From: Berghia stephanieae | Taxonomy: Eukaryota > Mollusca > Gastropoda > Nudibranchia > Aeolidiidae | Direction: 5' to 3' | NCBI GenBank assembly: GCA_034508935.3 | Contig: CM067449.1 | Coordinates: forward strand, 38,698,546-38,762,545 | DNA length: 64,000 bases | Shown here: positions 23,595 to 35,663 of the stretch, in pieces | How the letters are laid out: each line of letters starts with the position of its first letter | Numbering within the stretch: the stretch's first letter is position 1 | Made by a program: the position numbers and the translations under genes | Notes under the pieces: model-generated | What the model was told of the DNA's origin: nothing | The model's database searches: none | The model's input: only the letters and a program-made list of their open reading frames with translations

Positions 23595-25370
23595 TAATGA
23601 TAATAATTTGTGGTTTTTATATAGCGCCTTACCCCTTGTATCAACAAGCTCAAAGCACTCAACAGTAACGTGGCTTCTTTCACTCAAACATACAACCACT
23701 CAAACAATATAATTCTACAGTGTTACATATTAAAAAGAAATGTTTTGAATTGTTTTTTTAAAAGAATTCTACACCATTACTGTCTCTGATATATCTTAGA
23801 AGGGAGTTCCAGATCAAGGGTGCCGAATATTCAAATGCATGCTCGCCAATTTTATGATTCATTTTTGGCCTCACAAGTATGTGATTATCAGACTTCGATC
23901 TCAGATTTCTGGATGGGATGTAGAATTTAAGCATATCATTAATGTATCCAGACAATCAGAGGGCAGTGATTTCAAAACAATAGTACAGATCTTATATTCT
24001 GTACATTTCTCAACGGGAAGCCAGTGGAGTTCTCTTAGCAAACCCGATGCAGATTGATTTCTCCTCTTTCTATAAATAAGCCTGGCAGCATCGTTCTGGG
24101 CTACCTGAAGGGATTTTATTTATAGAAGAGAGGGGAGAATTGCAATAATCTAGCTTTGACAGTCTTAGAGAATTAACTAACAAGGTAGAGATGTTTCTTG
24201 TGATATGTATAACACTACAAATTCTTCTCATTTCCATGTACAAAAACCTAACGATATTATTTACTTTGGTAAAAGACAAATCTGAATCAATAAATACACC
24301 CAAATTTCGAACAACCTTAGCAGGTTCAATTACACTATTTCCTAAAACAATTGATTCACACTCTACATTTTTAAGGATTGCTGGCCTAGCGCTAAATACT
24401 ATTTCAGTCGTATTATTGTCAAGTTTTAGTCTGTTCAGTTCCATCCAAGTTTTCAATTTAACAAATCAGGATTGGAAACGTTCAATTAAAAGATGTAAAT
24501 GGTTTTGCTGACATAGATTTGACTGTCGTCTGCATAAAATGGGTAATTTAGATTGAAATCAGAAATAATTGATCCAAGGGGTTTCATGCACATTGTAAAA
24601 AGAACTGGACCCAGTACTGATCCCTGTGGCACACCAAAGTTCAGAGGATGATCAGATGATTTGACATTTTTAATCACAACAGTCTGTCGGCGATTCGTTA
24701 AATAGAATTCGAACCACTTCAGCGCCAATCCCTTGATACCAAAAAGACGTTCGAGTCGATTCAACATAATGTTGTGGTCAATCGTGTCAAATGCAGCCGA
24801 TAAGTCCAACATAAAATGTTCACCTCATTTTTATCAGCATTTAAAATCAAATTATTTACTACCCTTAACAGCACAGTCTCTGTGCTATGGTTTTCCCTTA
24901 GCTGATTGGAATGGCTCATATTGATCAATCAATTTTAAATGTAAATTTAATTGGTGAAGAACTGCTTTTTCCAGGATTTTTGAAATAAAGAGAAGGTTTG
25001 AAACAGGTCTATAGTTTTTTAAATCATTATGGTCTAAAGAGGGTTTTTTTAAAAGTGGGGTTATGAGAACTGTCTGAAAACAAGAGGGGGTGATACCAGT
25101 TTGCAGAGACCGATTAATTATTTCAGTTATTGATGGAATAAGCTTGTCAATACAATAATTAAGAAGCGATGTTGGAAGGGGATCTAGTTCACTAGATTTA
25201 TTTGGGGCCTTCATAATTAAGATTCTTTATAAATTTTTCTGAGACTGGTTGAAAATAATTTAAAGTGTCACCATCAAAAGGCTGTTTATCAGTATAAAGC
25301 TCAAAATTGTCTAAGTCGTTCCAAATTTTGTCAATTTTCTGAGTTAAAATGCCATTAAAAAAAAAATATA
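23595..25370 (-). mobile_element. CR1/L2-like LINE, 5'-truncated, several frameshifts
   Basis: The minus strand shows reverse-transcriptase blocks in order: NYRPVSNL (about 25010), block A DLSAAFDTIDH (24785), block B FGVPQGSVLGPVLF (24620) and the YADD box in YADDSQIYV (24520). The C-terminal 'WNSL' region ends at a stop near 23758. At least three to four frameshifts separate the blocks (near 25215, 24895, 24815 and 24470), so it is inactive. The 3' end has a GCTTTGAGCTTGTTG... GCGCTATATAAAAA motif and a short (ATT)n-like tail, as CR1/L2 elements do. The endonuclease domain is absent. Confidence 0.9.
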
Positions 25371-26097
25371 TATTATTATTTCATTTCGACAACTCATTTC
25401 TTTTTCAGGGGTGCTTTTTTTCTTTTTGGCTAAACCCAAATTTTTTTTTCAGCTGACCATGTTCGGTTTTTAAAAAATAAACACATTGGTTGTTTAAAGG
25501 GAACAGTTAAGGGGAAGCTAGATGGATATTCATCCTTTTTCTATGATTTATGGGTGATACCATTTGATGAATAGAATGTTTGCATGAAATATTTTCATTT
25601 AGTCTTTACAAGAAAAAATTTCAGGCCTTTTTTTTATTTTAGCAAAGGGCATCCCTGATTTTTCTCTCTCTCATTCCTCTCATTTGTGATGTTTATTTGT
25701 ATATTAATATGATTGATATTATAATTGTTAATTAATTTAAAGTTGGAAAGTGCTCAGAGGCTGAGGTATAAAGCACTATATAAATACTCTTATCATGGTT
25801 AAGTTTGGCTTTTGGTTTTATATACTGTAAGGCTAGGATAGGGGGACATGTGGTTTGTATAGTTTGTAAAAATTAGATAAGAGGCGGCAATTATTTAGAT
25901 TAATTAAAAGCAGAAAATTCAGAAATTGATGTTGAAGTTTGTTTATGATTTTCCAGCTTAGAAAGATTCCTTTTTAAAATCGATTCTCAATGAAGGGATG
26001 ATTATCCCTTTTTATTGACTTTAAAAACAAGCTAAAAAAAAAAATATATATATAACAGATTTTTATATTACACAATCTATTACTTTTTATTTTGTGC

Positions 26098-26250
26098 ATT
26101 AGGGGCAGCGTGGCCTTGAGCAAGTCACCTCGCTCAAATTCAATTTGCAGCGCTGTACTGCGGCTGATGCTTGGGTTATTCCAGTCTTCCCTTGGAATAG
26201 ACCCAAGAGACAAATTTCCCTATGGGATGGATAAAGGGAATTTATTTTTA
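26098..26250 (+). mobile_element. SINE family C copy, head-truncated
   Basis: GCAGCGTGGCCTTGAGCAAG, TTCAATTTGCAGCGCTGTAC, TATTCCAGTCTTCCCTTGGA and GATAAAGGGAATTTATTTTT follow the order of the fuller copy at 56516-56745. Confidence 0.8.
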
Positions 26251-26628
26251 TTATTTATTTACATGAAGGAAAAATGAATATAGAATACAATGCATTTATC
26301 GTGGGAAATTTTTCTTTTGGGCTTCTTTCAAGGTTTAGCCATAGTGTATCATCAAGGATTTACTCATGTGCTCAAGAAAAAAAAATTGAGATTAGGAAAT
26401 AGGACTCAAACCAAAATTGGGCCATAACCTTATCTTCTAAACCATCTCTAGAAGGTTATATCTGTTATATTCTTTTATGATTTTGCTTCGAACTTCTTAA
26501 TACTTAATCTAGGATTATTGTAGATACTTCCAATTATTAAGCATTTGATGTGAAGAATATGTTTTGATGAGCTTTTATGCGATTTTGATAAGTTAATTTT
26601 GATTAATAACTGGATATTTTCATTTCAG

Positions 26629-26724
26629 GAATTTATGATAGGAAAAGTAGCAGCCCACTATGTACATCCCTATCATTCATTATACCATTTCAAGCATTGG
26701 TTACGCAGTCGCTGTGAGGCAAAG
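26629..26724 (+). CDS. QSER1-like gene, DUF4211-type domain exon 7
   Basis: CATTTCAG acceptor and AAG|GTGAGG donor; phase 0 both sides. It encodes FMIGKVAAHYVHPYHSLYHF, then KHWLRSRCEAK. The His/Tyr-rich helix is among the better conserved-looking parts of the domain. Confidence 0.85.
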
Positions 26725-28729
26725 GTGAGGATGGAGTCCATTGTCTTACCTTTTTTTTTTCTTTTTTTTTTTTTTGGTATTCTTCTCTTCTTGTTGTTTA
26801 TACATGCGAACTAGTGTGACATTTTGTATTTTTTTAATGAGCAATTTTTATTTTTTGAAATACACAAAAGCAAATTTATAATGATTTTAAACCATAAATT
26901 GATTTTTTAAAAGTTAGCTTCCGCTAATGGAAATGTTTGGTTCTGTTGTATTTTGACACTTTCAGTCTTGAGCTGCAGGAAAGGATAAGAGCTGCCAAAG
27001 GACTTCAATGTCCTCTTGCAGCTTTGCTGTTTTCTGTAATTGCAGAGTTTTTACGCTGAGTAACATTTTACACTCTGTAATTGTCTGGACTGAGATAAAA
27101 TAGATTTGCCTGGATTTTATTTTTTGTTTGAGTGTATTTTTCAAAAAACAAATTTTTCTGTTTCTATTTTGCTGAAAGTGCAACTTGATAACTGTGACCA
27201 TCTCCCATGCAGTGTATTGTGGGGAAAAAACTATTGGGGTCACTTTGCTTTACACAAAGAGTGGTAGAAAATCCAGGGTTGGGGATCGCAGCATGTCATT
27301 GGAGTTTGACCACTGTTATCATGCATTTTTTTCCCCCTTTATGGGAGGGGATTTTATTTCCTTATAATTCATCTGTTGTTTTTCTGTCTTATGTCCATGT
27401 ATGATTTACATTATGAATGAATCAGAGCTTTTGTTGCATGTCTTAGGTATTATTAGATATTGTCAGTAATAGTACATAAATATATATTCATTTTCTGCAA
27501 AGATCCAGGTGCGGTCATGATTTTTATCTCAGACTAGATACAGAGGTACATTTCTCCTAACATCTACTTCTGTTCCCGTTTTATATAAGCCTGTTGTCTT
27601 TCTTTGACTGGTGCATAAATGTCTCATGTATAAAGCAAGTGTTGTTAAACCTCTCAAAACAAAATATTCTCCAACCCTCCATGTCACAAAGTGCGCACGT
27701 AAACCGTATGCTTATGTAGCGCAGTTTGCAACCTTGTTTATGTGTGCTATATTCAAGCTACGACACCGATCAATAACCAAACACAATACGTTGATAAAGG
27801 TTTTGAAGCTAAATGAAGATATATTTTATTACAATATAACAAAGATATTATGAGATATGAAGATGAAATGATAGATGTAATAAGTATGAAATTAAATAGA
27901 TGGATGACAAATTGATGGAGATGTGTAATGATGAATATGATATGAAAGCGATATGAAAATATATAATTAAATCAATTAATTATCAATACTTTACCAAACC
28001 GCTACCACATCAGACAATCTCACAGATAGGTTGCAACCATCACAGTCATACAGGCAACTAATAATTAACTAGCTAACTAAACACAATCCAGACGTGTGGA
28101 AGAAAGTCAAAAGAGTGTTCTTGATATTCAACAAAAACCGTAAGGTTATTCTAATATTGTTAATTAGTCTCTTCTTGAAATTGTTCTGGTTTCACAGTAT
28201 TCATAAACAGATCAATTGTTTCTCAATGTTCTGATATTAAAATAAGCAAATGGTTCTTCACAGGTAACTTATAAAACAGGCAAATGTTCAGTTTCTATTA
28301 GTGTCAAGCTATGAGTGTATAGCCTAAAGTTGGCTTGTTAAAGCCCAGCCTCCAACGGCTCATTCACTTTAAAGAAAGAAAATGATTTTGTTATAATATG
28401 ATAATCATACGAATATAACTCTATCTATATTCGAACTCACTTAATATGTGAGTAAATATTATTTTACTTTAACAAATCAATTTATTAATGTTGATTAATA
28501 TTGCTTTACTTTGTAGATATGAAATAATAATGCTTTATAGCAAGAAAAGCTTATTTTCTTTACAACAAGAATATATTACACAATTAATTTCATTATCTGA
28601 TTAATTAATTGAGAATCAAAATTTAAAGTGATATTATGATATTGATATCAAAAAACAATCATAATTGTAATCACAACATATTATTCAAAAATCTCACCAG
28701 AGCCGAACAGATTATTGAAATCACAAATT

Positions 28730-28936
28730 AAGTCTACACAAGACTTTAATCAAACTCTACACAAGAGTTATAACACAACTTGATTCAGCTCAAACTTTGA
28801 GCACCACAAAGTCTACACAAGACTTAAATCACACTCTACACAAGAGTTAACACAAAACGTGTTTCAGCTCGAACTTTGAGCACTACAAAGTCTACACAAG
28901 ACTTTAATCCAACTCTACACAAGAGTTAAACAAATG
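28730..28936 (+). repeat. 79-bp tandem repeat made of small hairpins
   Basis: The unit starts at 28730, 28809 and 28888 (2.6 copies). Each contains three short inverted repeats in series: AAGTCTACACAAGACTT, ACTCTACACAAGAGT and GCTCAAACTTTGAGC. Confidence 0.9.
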
Positions 28937-29060
28937 AGCCTAAAAGACTCCGCTGTGGTTATCGCTTAGAGACTATGAGCCTAAAAGACTCCGCTGTCTG
29001 GTCTCTTTTGAGACAATGAGCCTAAAAGACTCCGCTGAGTGGTCTGAAGAAACTGCTCAA
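28934..29060 (+). repeat. 41-bp tandem repeat ATGAGCCTAAAAGACTCCGC
   Basis: Three units start at 28934, 28975 and 29016, exactly 41 bp apart, with a constant 23-base half and a variable half. They directly follow the 79-bp hairpin array. Confidence 0.9.
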
Positions 29061-29949
29061 AACTCTGGCATTTATAGGCAAAAATCAAGCAAACGAAGCA
29101 AAATTCTACCCACACAAACGGATGTTAGTCATATCCGTAAACATCTGAAATTCCTTAAAACTCCCCCAGATTCCATAATCATGGACAACAACAACCCATC
29201 CTGATACCGGACATCCTCATATCAAGGATAAATAAATTCGTCAGCCCCATAGTTACGAGATATCAATCAAGCCATACCATAACAAAGTCACTCCCGTAGA
29301 ATACAGGGATCCTACTTTGCTTATAAGTTTACGGAGAAAACAAGATTGATGCCTTTCCCACAATAACACCCACACTACGTAGTTTAATTCAAACTTCCAG
29401 GCCATAGGTGCATGATCTGATACGACCTGTATCAACAAAAGAAGGGTTGTTCCGGAGGGATTACAATAACAACAACAACTAATACTACGACGACGTACAT
29501 CCTGTCGTAAACTGACGCCTACACGGAAGCATTTCGTTACACTCCACTAGCCTGAACCACCACCAGTGGTCTGTTTTATCCCTTTGACATTTGATTAAGT
29601 TTCATTTTACAACAAATTTTTATGTTTAGTATTTTTTATTTTGATTTCAGCAAAAATACATCAGCATGCGAGATCTACTCTACGATAACATATGAATAAT
29701 GTATATAATTTAAATAGAACTTATATAGGATGGGAAAGAAAAAAAGTCCTGCACAGCTCATGGAGCTTGGGTTGCAGTTTCTTTACCTTTAAAGGGATGG
29801 TAATAATTGCTTGTTTCCTGTAGATAGGACAATAGTCACAAGCAATTATTACCATTCATCTATCAGAAAGATCTTATCACAAGATGTACTGGATCCAGTT
29901 ATCCAATTACTGCCGATGTCACTCAGAATAAATCTTGACCGACTCAGGC

Positions 29950-30432
29950 TGATACCAGTGTGGTCTTGTGGTATGACCCTTGCCCTCGTCCAGAAGGTCC
30001 AGGGTTCAAGTGCCCCTCTGAGTGGTGCATAGTTGTTTCCTTGGAAAAGACTCTTAACCCCCTATCTGGGAAGGAAACAGTCAAATGTCTAGTTAGAGTT
30101 TTGTGATATTTTTCATCTCTGTTATGCCCTGTATTATGTTTTGTTTACATATTATATATGATTTGTAAACATTTCATTGTATTCCTCTTAATGGGGACCT
30201 GCGCTTGTATCTGGATGAGACTTTTAGGTGATCTCAAACTAAGTACTTTGATTGTGTGTTCTTGGAATCTACATGTTTCCTATTTGAACTAATTCCCCTT
30301 TGTCTTACCTTTTCTTGAGTGCTTTAATTGTAATTCTAGAACTTTGTACTATCCCATATTCTTCCTTTTTACTGGTGCTGATATGACCTAAATGTGTTGC
30401 AAGCGCCGCAAAACTCTTAAAAAACAAACAAT
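29950..30432 (+). mobile_element. Chimeric SINE: family A tRNA-like head on family B body
   Basis: The head GTGGTCTTGTGGTATGACC and B box CCAGGGTTCAAGTGCCCC match the family A head (49.3 and 58.3 kb). From GGAAGGAAACAGTCAAATGT onward it is family B, ending GCAAGCGCCGCAAAACTCTT and an AAAC-type tail. The join lies near 30050. Confidence 0.8.
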
Positions 30433-30542
30433 AAACTTAGCTATCACTATCAGGGCCCCCATTATATCAGAATATTAGTAACCAGATCTTTTATTGTTTC
30501 TTTCTCATATTTGAGCAATTAATCTCTTTTTTTTTTTCGCAG

Positions 30543-30629
30543 GTGAAAGTTATGATGGAGAGTAACAAGAACTTAACGGGTGAGAAAATTCTCGATAAAT
30601 GTTTGGAGAACAGAACGTGGGTTTTACAG
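30543..30629 (+). CDS. QSER1-like gene, DUF4211-type domain exon 8
   Basis: TTTCGCAG acceptor and CAG|GTAAGT donor, phase 0 both sides. It encodes VKVMMESNKNLTGEKILDKC, then LENRTWVLQ. Confidence 0.85.
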
Positions 30630-31264
30630 GTAAGTTTGGTATTGAGAATATATATAAAGAGCACAGAGGGGAAAAAAACAACTGCAGAGTCACTTTCATA
30701 TTTTGTATGTATGTATATTTAATTTATCTTTCAGAGAAAGTTATATTATCATTTTTATATAATAGAATTTATCTATACTGTAAAACATTCATTTTAAAAA
30801 AGTGTTCATATAAAAAAAAATTAAAATGTGACTCTGCCTTTTTTTCTTTCTGTGCTCTTCATATGTCTATTTACTAGATTGTTTTCTTTTTTTCGTTCTC
30901 AATATGTTAAGATTTGCTTCTTACACAAGTGCCGTGTATTTGTTTTTGAATTTCTAATATCATGAATAAAGGGCTTCTACAAAAATATTTGAACAACAAA
31001 TTTAATTTTGGGCTCCATCTTCTAAGTATGCTACTCAAATTCAATAAATGGTTTATAAAATGAAAATATGGCACTTCACCACAGACAGTTGGGACTAGGA
31101 AACATTATTCGATCTTGCAGAGGGTCAATTTGTCGTTTACATAGGGTAGATGTGGTGACTAGTGTTATTTTCCTATTGAAATTTACCAATTTAAAAAATT
31201 TTAAGTAGGCAGATTTGATTGGATATTAGAATGCTAGATAGCCAGCTTTTTGCTGGTCTGGATC

Positions 31265-31765
31265 TAAAAACTTATAACTACCACAACAACCACCATATCA
31301 TCATTACTACCGCTACTACAAGCACCACTAAGTTCATTACTACAACCCCTTAACACCACCATCTCTATAAAAACCAACGCCACATCATCATTGCCACTAT
31401 TGCCGTTACTACAACCACCACCTCATCATCATCTACCACCTCTACTTCAACTAGCATCTCATCATCATCATCATTACCACTGCTACAACAATCACCACCA
31501 TATCATCATTATCATGTAAATCACTAATACAACCGCCACCACATCATCATTATCATATACACCACTAATACAACTCCCACATCAATATCATAATCACTAC
31601 AACAACCATGGCATTACACCACCACTACTGTAACCACCACCACATCATCACTACCATCACAACTACAACCAACACCACGTCCTTATAACTACCACCACCA
31701 CTACAACTATCACAACAAGAACTACCACTACCACTGTTGTTTCAAACCCTGTCATATCATCATTA
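31265..31765 (+). repeat. CCA/CTA/ATC composite minisatellite, last intron
   Basis: About 500 bp of the same triplet repeat, again in the orientation of the gene, diverged and without the CAGGG element ends. Confidence 0.75.
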
Positions 31766-31870
31766 TCTCTCCCACCAACAGCAATTCATATAAGTTTATT
31801 GGATATCTGATTTTGGAGGTTTATATAATTTGAAAAATATAGTAGTATTTTCCCTTTCTTTTTCTTTCAG

Positions 31871-31924
31871 CTATTTGACAATCTTAAAAAACTCTTGGCA
31901 TTCGAAGGGGAGGCTTCAAGATGA
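31871..31924 (+). CDS. QSER1-like gene, last coding exon with stop
   Basis: CTTTCAG acceptor in phase 0; it encodes LFDNLKKLLAFEGEASR and TGA at 31922-31924. The reconstructed C-terminal part reads continuously from exon 13381 to here, apart from the one-base problem in exon 19348-19412. The total in-window protein is at least about 1,530 residues, comparable to human QSER1/PRR12. Confidence 0.85.
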   Translation, partial: LFDNLKKLLAFEGEASR

Positions 31925-32184
31925 GGTGATGACCGGGGACAACAATTGATGGTTTGTGCCCCTGTGGAAAACAAAAAACTTTTATCAAAACATTTGGAAT
32001 AGAGAACTTATCCTCAAAGTTAGAGACTTTAAAAAAAGAAAAATACAAGTTGGGATGCTAGTTTTTATTTCACTCTTTCCAAATCATTTTAAAACTATTT
32101 CAACCAATGTATAGTTTAATCCCCCTCTCATGGTGGGAATTCATAATTAAGGTTTTACAGTGACACTGGATGTCAGAGACATCC

Positions 32185-33740
32185 AAGACTCTGGGTGGGG
32201 TCTTTGACCTGCCATGGTGGGCAGGAGGTCACACTGTGTCTTTTATTCCCTGTATATCTTGTCCGAGTTGTTCCTTAGCTGAGAGGGAAACAGTTAAGTA
32301 TTAGTTTTGATAGACGATATTTTTCTCCTCGTAAATCATCTCTCTGATATGTATTGTTTGTTCTGGGTAGGGTTCCTGGCCTCCCATAGTAGGCAGGGAT
32401 GCACTTACTGTGCCTTCTATCCCCCTATATCTGTTTTCCAACTTGCTTTCTGTCTTTGTATTGGAATGAGATTACTTGGTTTTGTCCTGGCCCTGGCCGG
32501 ATACCCAGGCTGGGAGGGAAAAAGTCAAATGTTGAGAGTTTTGGAAGATGATATTTTTTGTCTAGTAAATCATCTCTCTGTTTTGCACTATTTTTTAATT
32601 ATTTTTTTTTTTACATATATTTAGGATTTGTAAACATTTGAGTGTTTTCCTCTTGACGGGGACCTGTGCTTGAATAAGACATTTAGGTGATCTCGAACTA
32701 AGTACACTGATAGTGTGCTGGAATCTACATCTGTTTTGTATTTGAACTAATTCTCCTTTGTCTTACTTATTTTTAGGTGCTTTAATTGTAATTCTAGAAC
32801 TTTTTCTATACCATTTTCTTCCTTTTTACTTGTGCTGATATGACCTAAATGCATAAAACCCTTAACATCAAACAAACAACAATGTATCATTAGTTACATA
32901 TTCTGTTTTGGGTGTATTTTGTATTCATTTGAATGTATTCCTCTTGGTGGAATCCTGTGTTGGTGTCTGGATGAGACTTTAAGGTTATAGGTTATTTCAA
33001 AATAAGTACATTGATGGCATACTCTTGGAATCTATATCTGCTCCCAATTAGAACCATTCCCCTTTGTCTTACTTTTTCTCATATCCTTTTAATTATAATT
33101 CTAGAATCTTTTCACTTTCCCATTTTCTTCCTTTTTACTGGCGCTGAAATGGCCTAAATGTGTCACAAGCACTGTAAAACCCTTTAAAACAAACCAAGAC
33201 ATCAAGTCTCATGTGACAATTAGACCAACGAGCTGGATGGGCTTCCTGGCCTCCCGAAGTTGGCAGAGAGGCAGTTCATGTGTCTTCTATCCCCCTATAT
33301 CTGTTTTCTTAGTTGCTTTCTGTCTTTGTTTGGAATGGGATCACTTTGTTTTGTGACCCTTGCCAGAGACCTTGGATGAGAGGGAGACAGTCAAATGTGT
33401 AGTATTTTGTCTTGTGAGATAATTTTTTTCCCCTGTAAATCATCTGTTATGTATTATTTTGTTTTGTTTTGAATATATTAAGGTTTTGTAAACATTTGAG
33501 TGTATTCCTCCTTTGCTTGTGTCTGGATGAGTCTTTTAGGTGATCTCAAACTAAATACATTGATGGTTTGCTCTTGGAATCCACGTCTCTTCTCTATTTG
33601 AACAATTCCTCTTTGTCTTTTGCTTATAATTGTAAATCTAGAATTTTTCGACTATCCCATTTTCTTCTTTTTTACCAGTGCTGAAAAGACCTAAATATGT
33701 TACAAGAGTTGTAAAACCCTTAAAACTGACCAATTAGCAT
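32185..33740 (+). mobile_element. Cluster of four SINE family B copies, head-to-tail
   Basis: 5' half at about 32188-32362; near full copy at 32363-32880 with AAACAAACAAC tail; 3' half at 32895-33200; near full copy at 33228-33735. All read on the + strand with the family's GGGTGGGGT head, GAGATGATATTTTTT middle and TGACCTAAATGTG tail. A tandem string suggests repeated insertion into tails or local duplication. Confidence 0.8.
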
Positions 33741-34004
33741 CTTTTCTTTCATGAAATTTTTTATAATTTTCCAGATTGTATTATTTTGCATCAAGTTTTC
33801 AAATCTATCCAGAGGAACATATTTCCGAATAGTTTAATTAGCTGTCCTATCTATTGCACCCTACAAAACCATGATTTGAAGAAAAAAATGTTCTCCTTCT
33901 CTCTTGGTCAAAACTATTTATACTGTAAGTCAAATTTTTATGATATTATTCATTGAAAGCTTCTGTATTGAAATGTCTGAAAGCGAGGAATAAGTGTAGA
34001 TAAC

Positions 34005-34010
34005 AATAAA
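34005..34010 (+). promoter_or_regulatory. Candidate polyadenylation signal AATAAA
   Basis: The first canonical AATAAA downstream of the QSER1-like stop codon on the + strand. Distance (about 2.1 kb) makes this tentative. Confidence 0.3.
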
Positions 34011-34699
34011 TATTTAATTCACTGTATGAAATTTTACCTTACAAGCATTATAAAGTATTCTCTCAATTTTACTATTTTCACTCAATTAATCAGTCATTTG
34101 ATGATTGAAATGGGTGGATGACATTTTTTTTTTAAACCTTCAGTCTGCTTTCTTGCTTTCTCTCACTATTATTTCTTTGGTGTCTGCGGGTGGTTGGATG
34201 GGAGCATCACCCTTGAATCATATACCTATGATGTTCGCATGGGTGTACGATCCGATAGTGATGTCGTTTCTTCTTCTCTTTACTAGCCTATCCTGCTTCT
34301 TTGGTTTGTGATTGTATTTTTGACAGGGGATATTTTTTTTCTGTAAATCTTCTGCCTGTTTGTTCTTGGTTATTTATAATTTAGCTTATGATATCTTTAG
34401 GTTATGATTTTGATTTACATTTGTACTATTTTTGTTAGATTGCTTGTTTTTTTTGTTTCAGCGGTCTCTCATATAACCTCAATTGTGTTGGAAGAGACCG
34501 AAAGCAACAAACAAACAAACAAAAACATCTTTGGTGTCTGTGGTGTTAGTTTTTGTTTTATCTTAACGAAATGGAAGGAGTTCATGGGTCAAAATATTTT
34601 TTTTCTGTCCTCCAATTCAGCTTGGTTTTTTTTCTTTATTTTTATAGCAAGGTCAAATCGAAAAAATATTACTCTTCAAAAGTATTTGTTATTTGTTTA

Positions 34700-34765
34700 G
34701 AGATGGCATAGTGGTAAAACAATTACTTCTGGACCAGGAAGTGGGGATTCGAATCACTGAAAATT
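34700..34765 (+). other. tRNA-like sequence (SINE head or pseudogene)
   Basis: A box GGCATAGTGGTAAAAC and B box GGGGATTCGAATCACT lie 45 bases apart, as in tRNA genes. I cannot pair a proper acceptor stem, so a SINE head is likelier. Confidence 0.45.
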
Positions 34766-35663
34766 TTGTCTTGTGGTTAGAGTTTGTAATAGCCTTGTCA
34801 CTTATAATCTTATGGCAGAGTTTTAAAGAGAGATGACGTCTTTTATACACAACTTATAATGAGTTGAAATGGTTGGTAGACCAAAATTTTATAACTCCTT
34901 TTTTTACTTTTATTATATTCCTTAACTCTTTTGAATGTCCTTGTCACTCACTGGTTGATGACGAATGTCTTAATATTAGTCTTATGTTACTTATTATGTT
35001 TAATTGCAATACCATGTAATCCTGTCATTAAAAAATCACATGTTCGCAAAATTCCTGTACATTTTGAAATGTAAGTGGCCTTTTAAAAGCAAGATCTCAT
35101 TTGATTCATGAGACCTGTTCATCTGTAAGATTGTTTTAAATATAAATTACTTACTGGCTTTCGGAATCCTATGTATTTTCTCATTTAGCGCTGATTGTTT
35201 TGCTAAGGAAAATTTGTTTATTATTTTTATTGTTTCAAAGTTTTATGTTGAGAAGCTTTATTTGACAACAATGTGATTTGTCATACTGTATATAATTTGT
35301 ATATAAACAGATTTTTTTTAAACAAAAAAATTAATATACATTGATAAACATCCAAAATTACCTTTCTCCCATTTTATCATAAGAGCAAAGGTTGGGACTT
35401 GCAGACATGCCCAGTCATGTCATTATACAAATAATTAACCCTTTACGGGCAGCATTTGATCCTACTGTAATTTAACATCATATCTTATCTATTATAACCA
35501 CAAGAGAGGTACCAGCAATGCACCGAGGCTTCAATGATGCTTGAGGGGCATCATTGTTCCTGCTTAGCGTTATGTCTGCAGACATAACCAGATAACTAAT
35601 ATATATAATAAGAGAAATTCTTATTTGAAAGAAATTTAATTTAACAATGAAAGGGTTGATTGA

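Larger units (their letters stand above)
23513..26628 (+). other. Intron carrying a LINE and SINE pieces
   Basis: It contains the antisense CR1/L2-like LINE, a SINE-tail fragment near 25750 (GAAAGTGCTCAGAGGCTGAG then CACTATATAAATA), and a SINE family C copy at about 26098. The rest is AT-rich and featureless. Confidence 0.55.
26725..30542 (+). other. Intron with hairpin arrays and a chimeric SINE
   Basis: 27600-28700 is very AT-rich and shows no recognisable feature. Two tandem arrays and a SINE are listed separately. No exon signals are evident. Confidence 0.5.
31925..34010 (+). other. Probable 3' UTR/downstream region full of SINEs
   Basis: The first AATAAA after the stop is at 34005-34010, over 2 kb away, so the UTR either includes the intervening SINE copies or uses a non-canonical signal closer to the stop. 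No open frame of note. Confidence 0.35.

Noticed and set aside
24191-24511. Hydrophobic + strand frame
   Set aside because: Shadow of the minus-strand LINE reverse transcriptase.
27600-29600. Possible LTR or other retroelement in the AT-rich block
   Set aside because: No terminal repeats, primer site or coding motifs could be found; only two small tandem arrays are real.
32307-32624. Small secreted-looking protein (hydrophobic frame)
   Set aside because: The same frame appears in other SINE family B copies (for example 21544-21801); it is SINE sequence.
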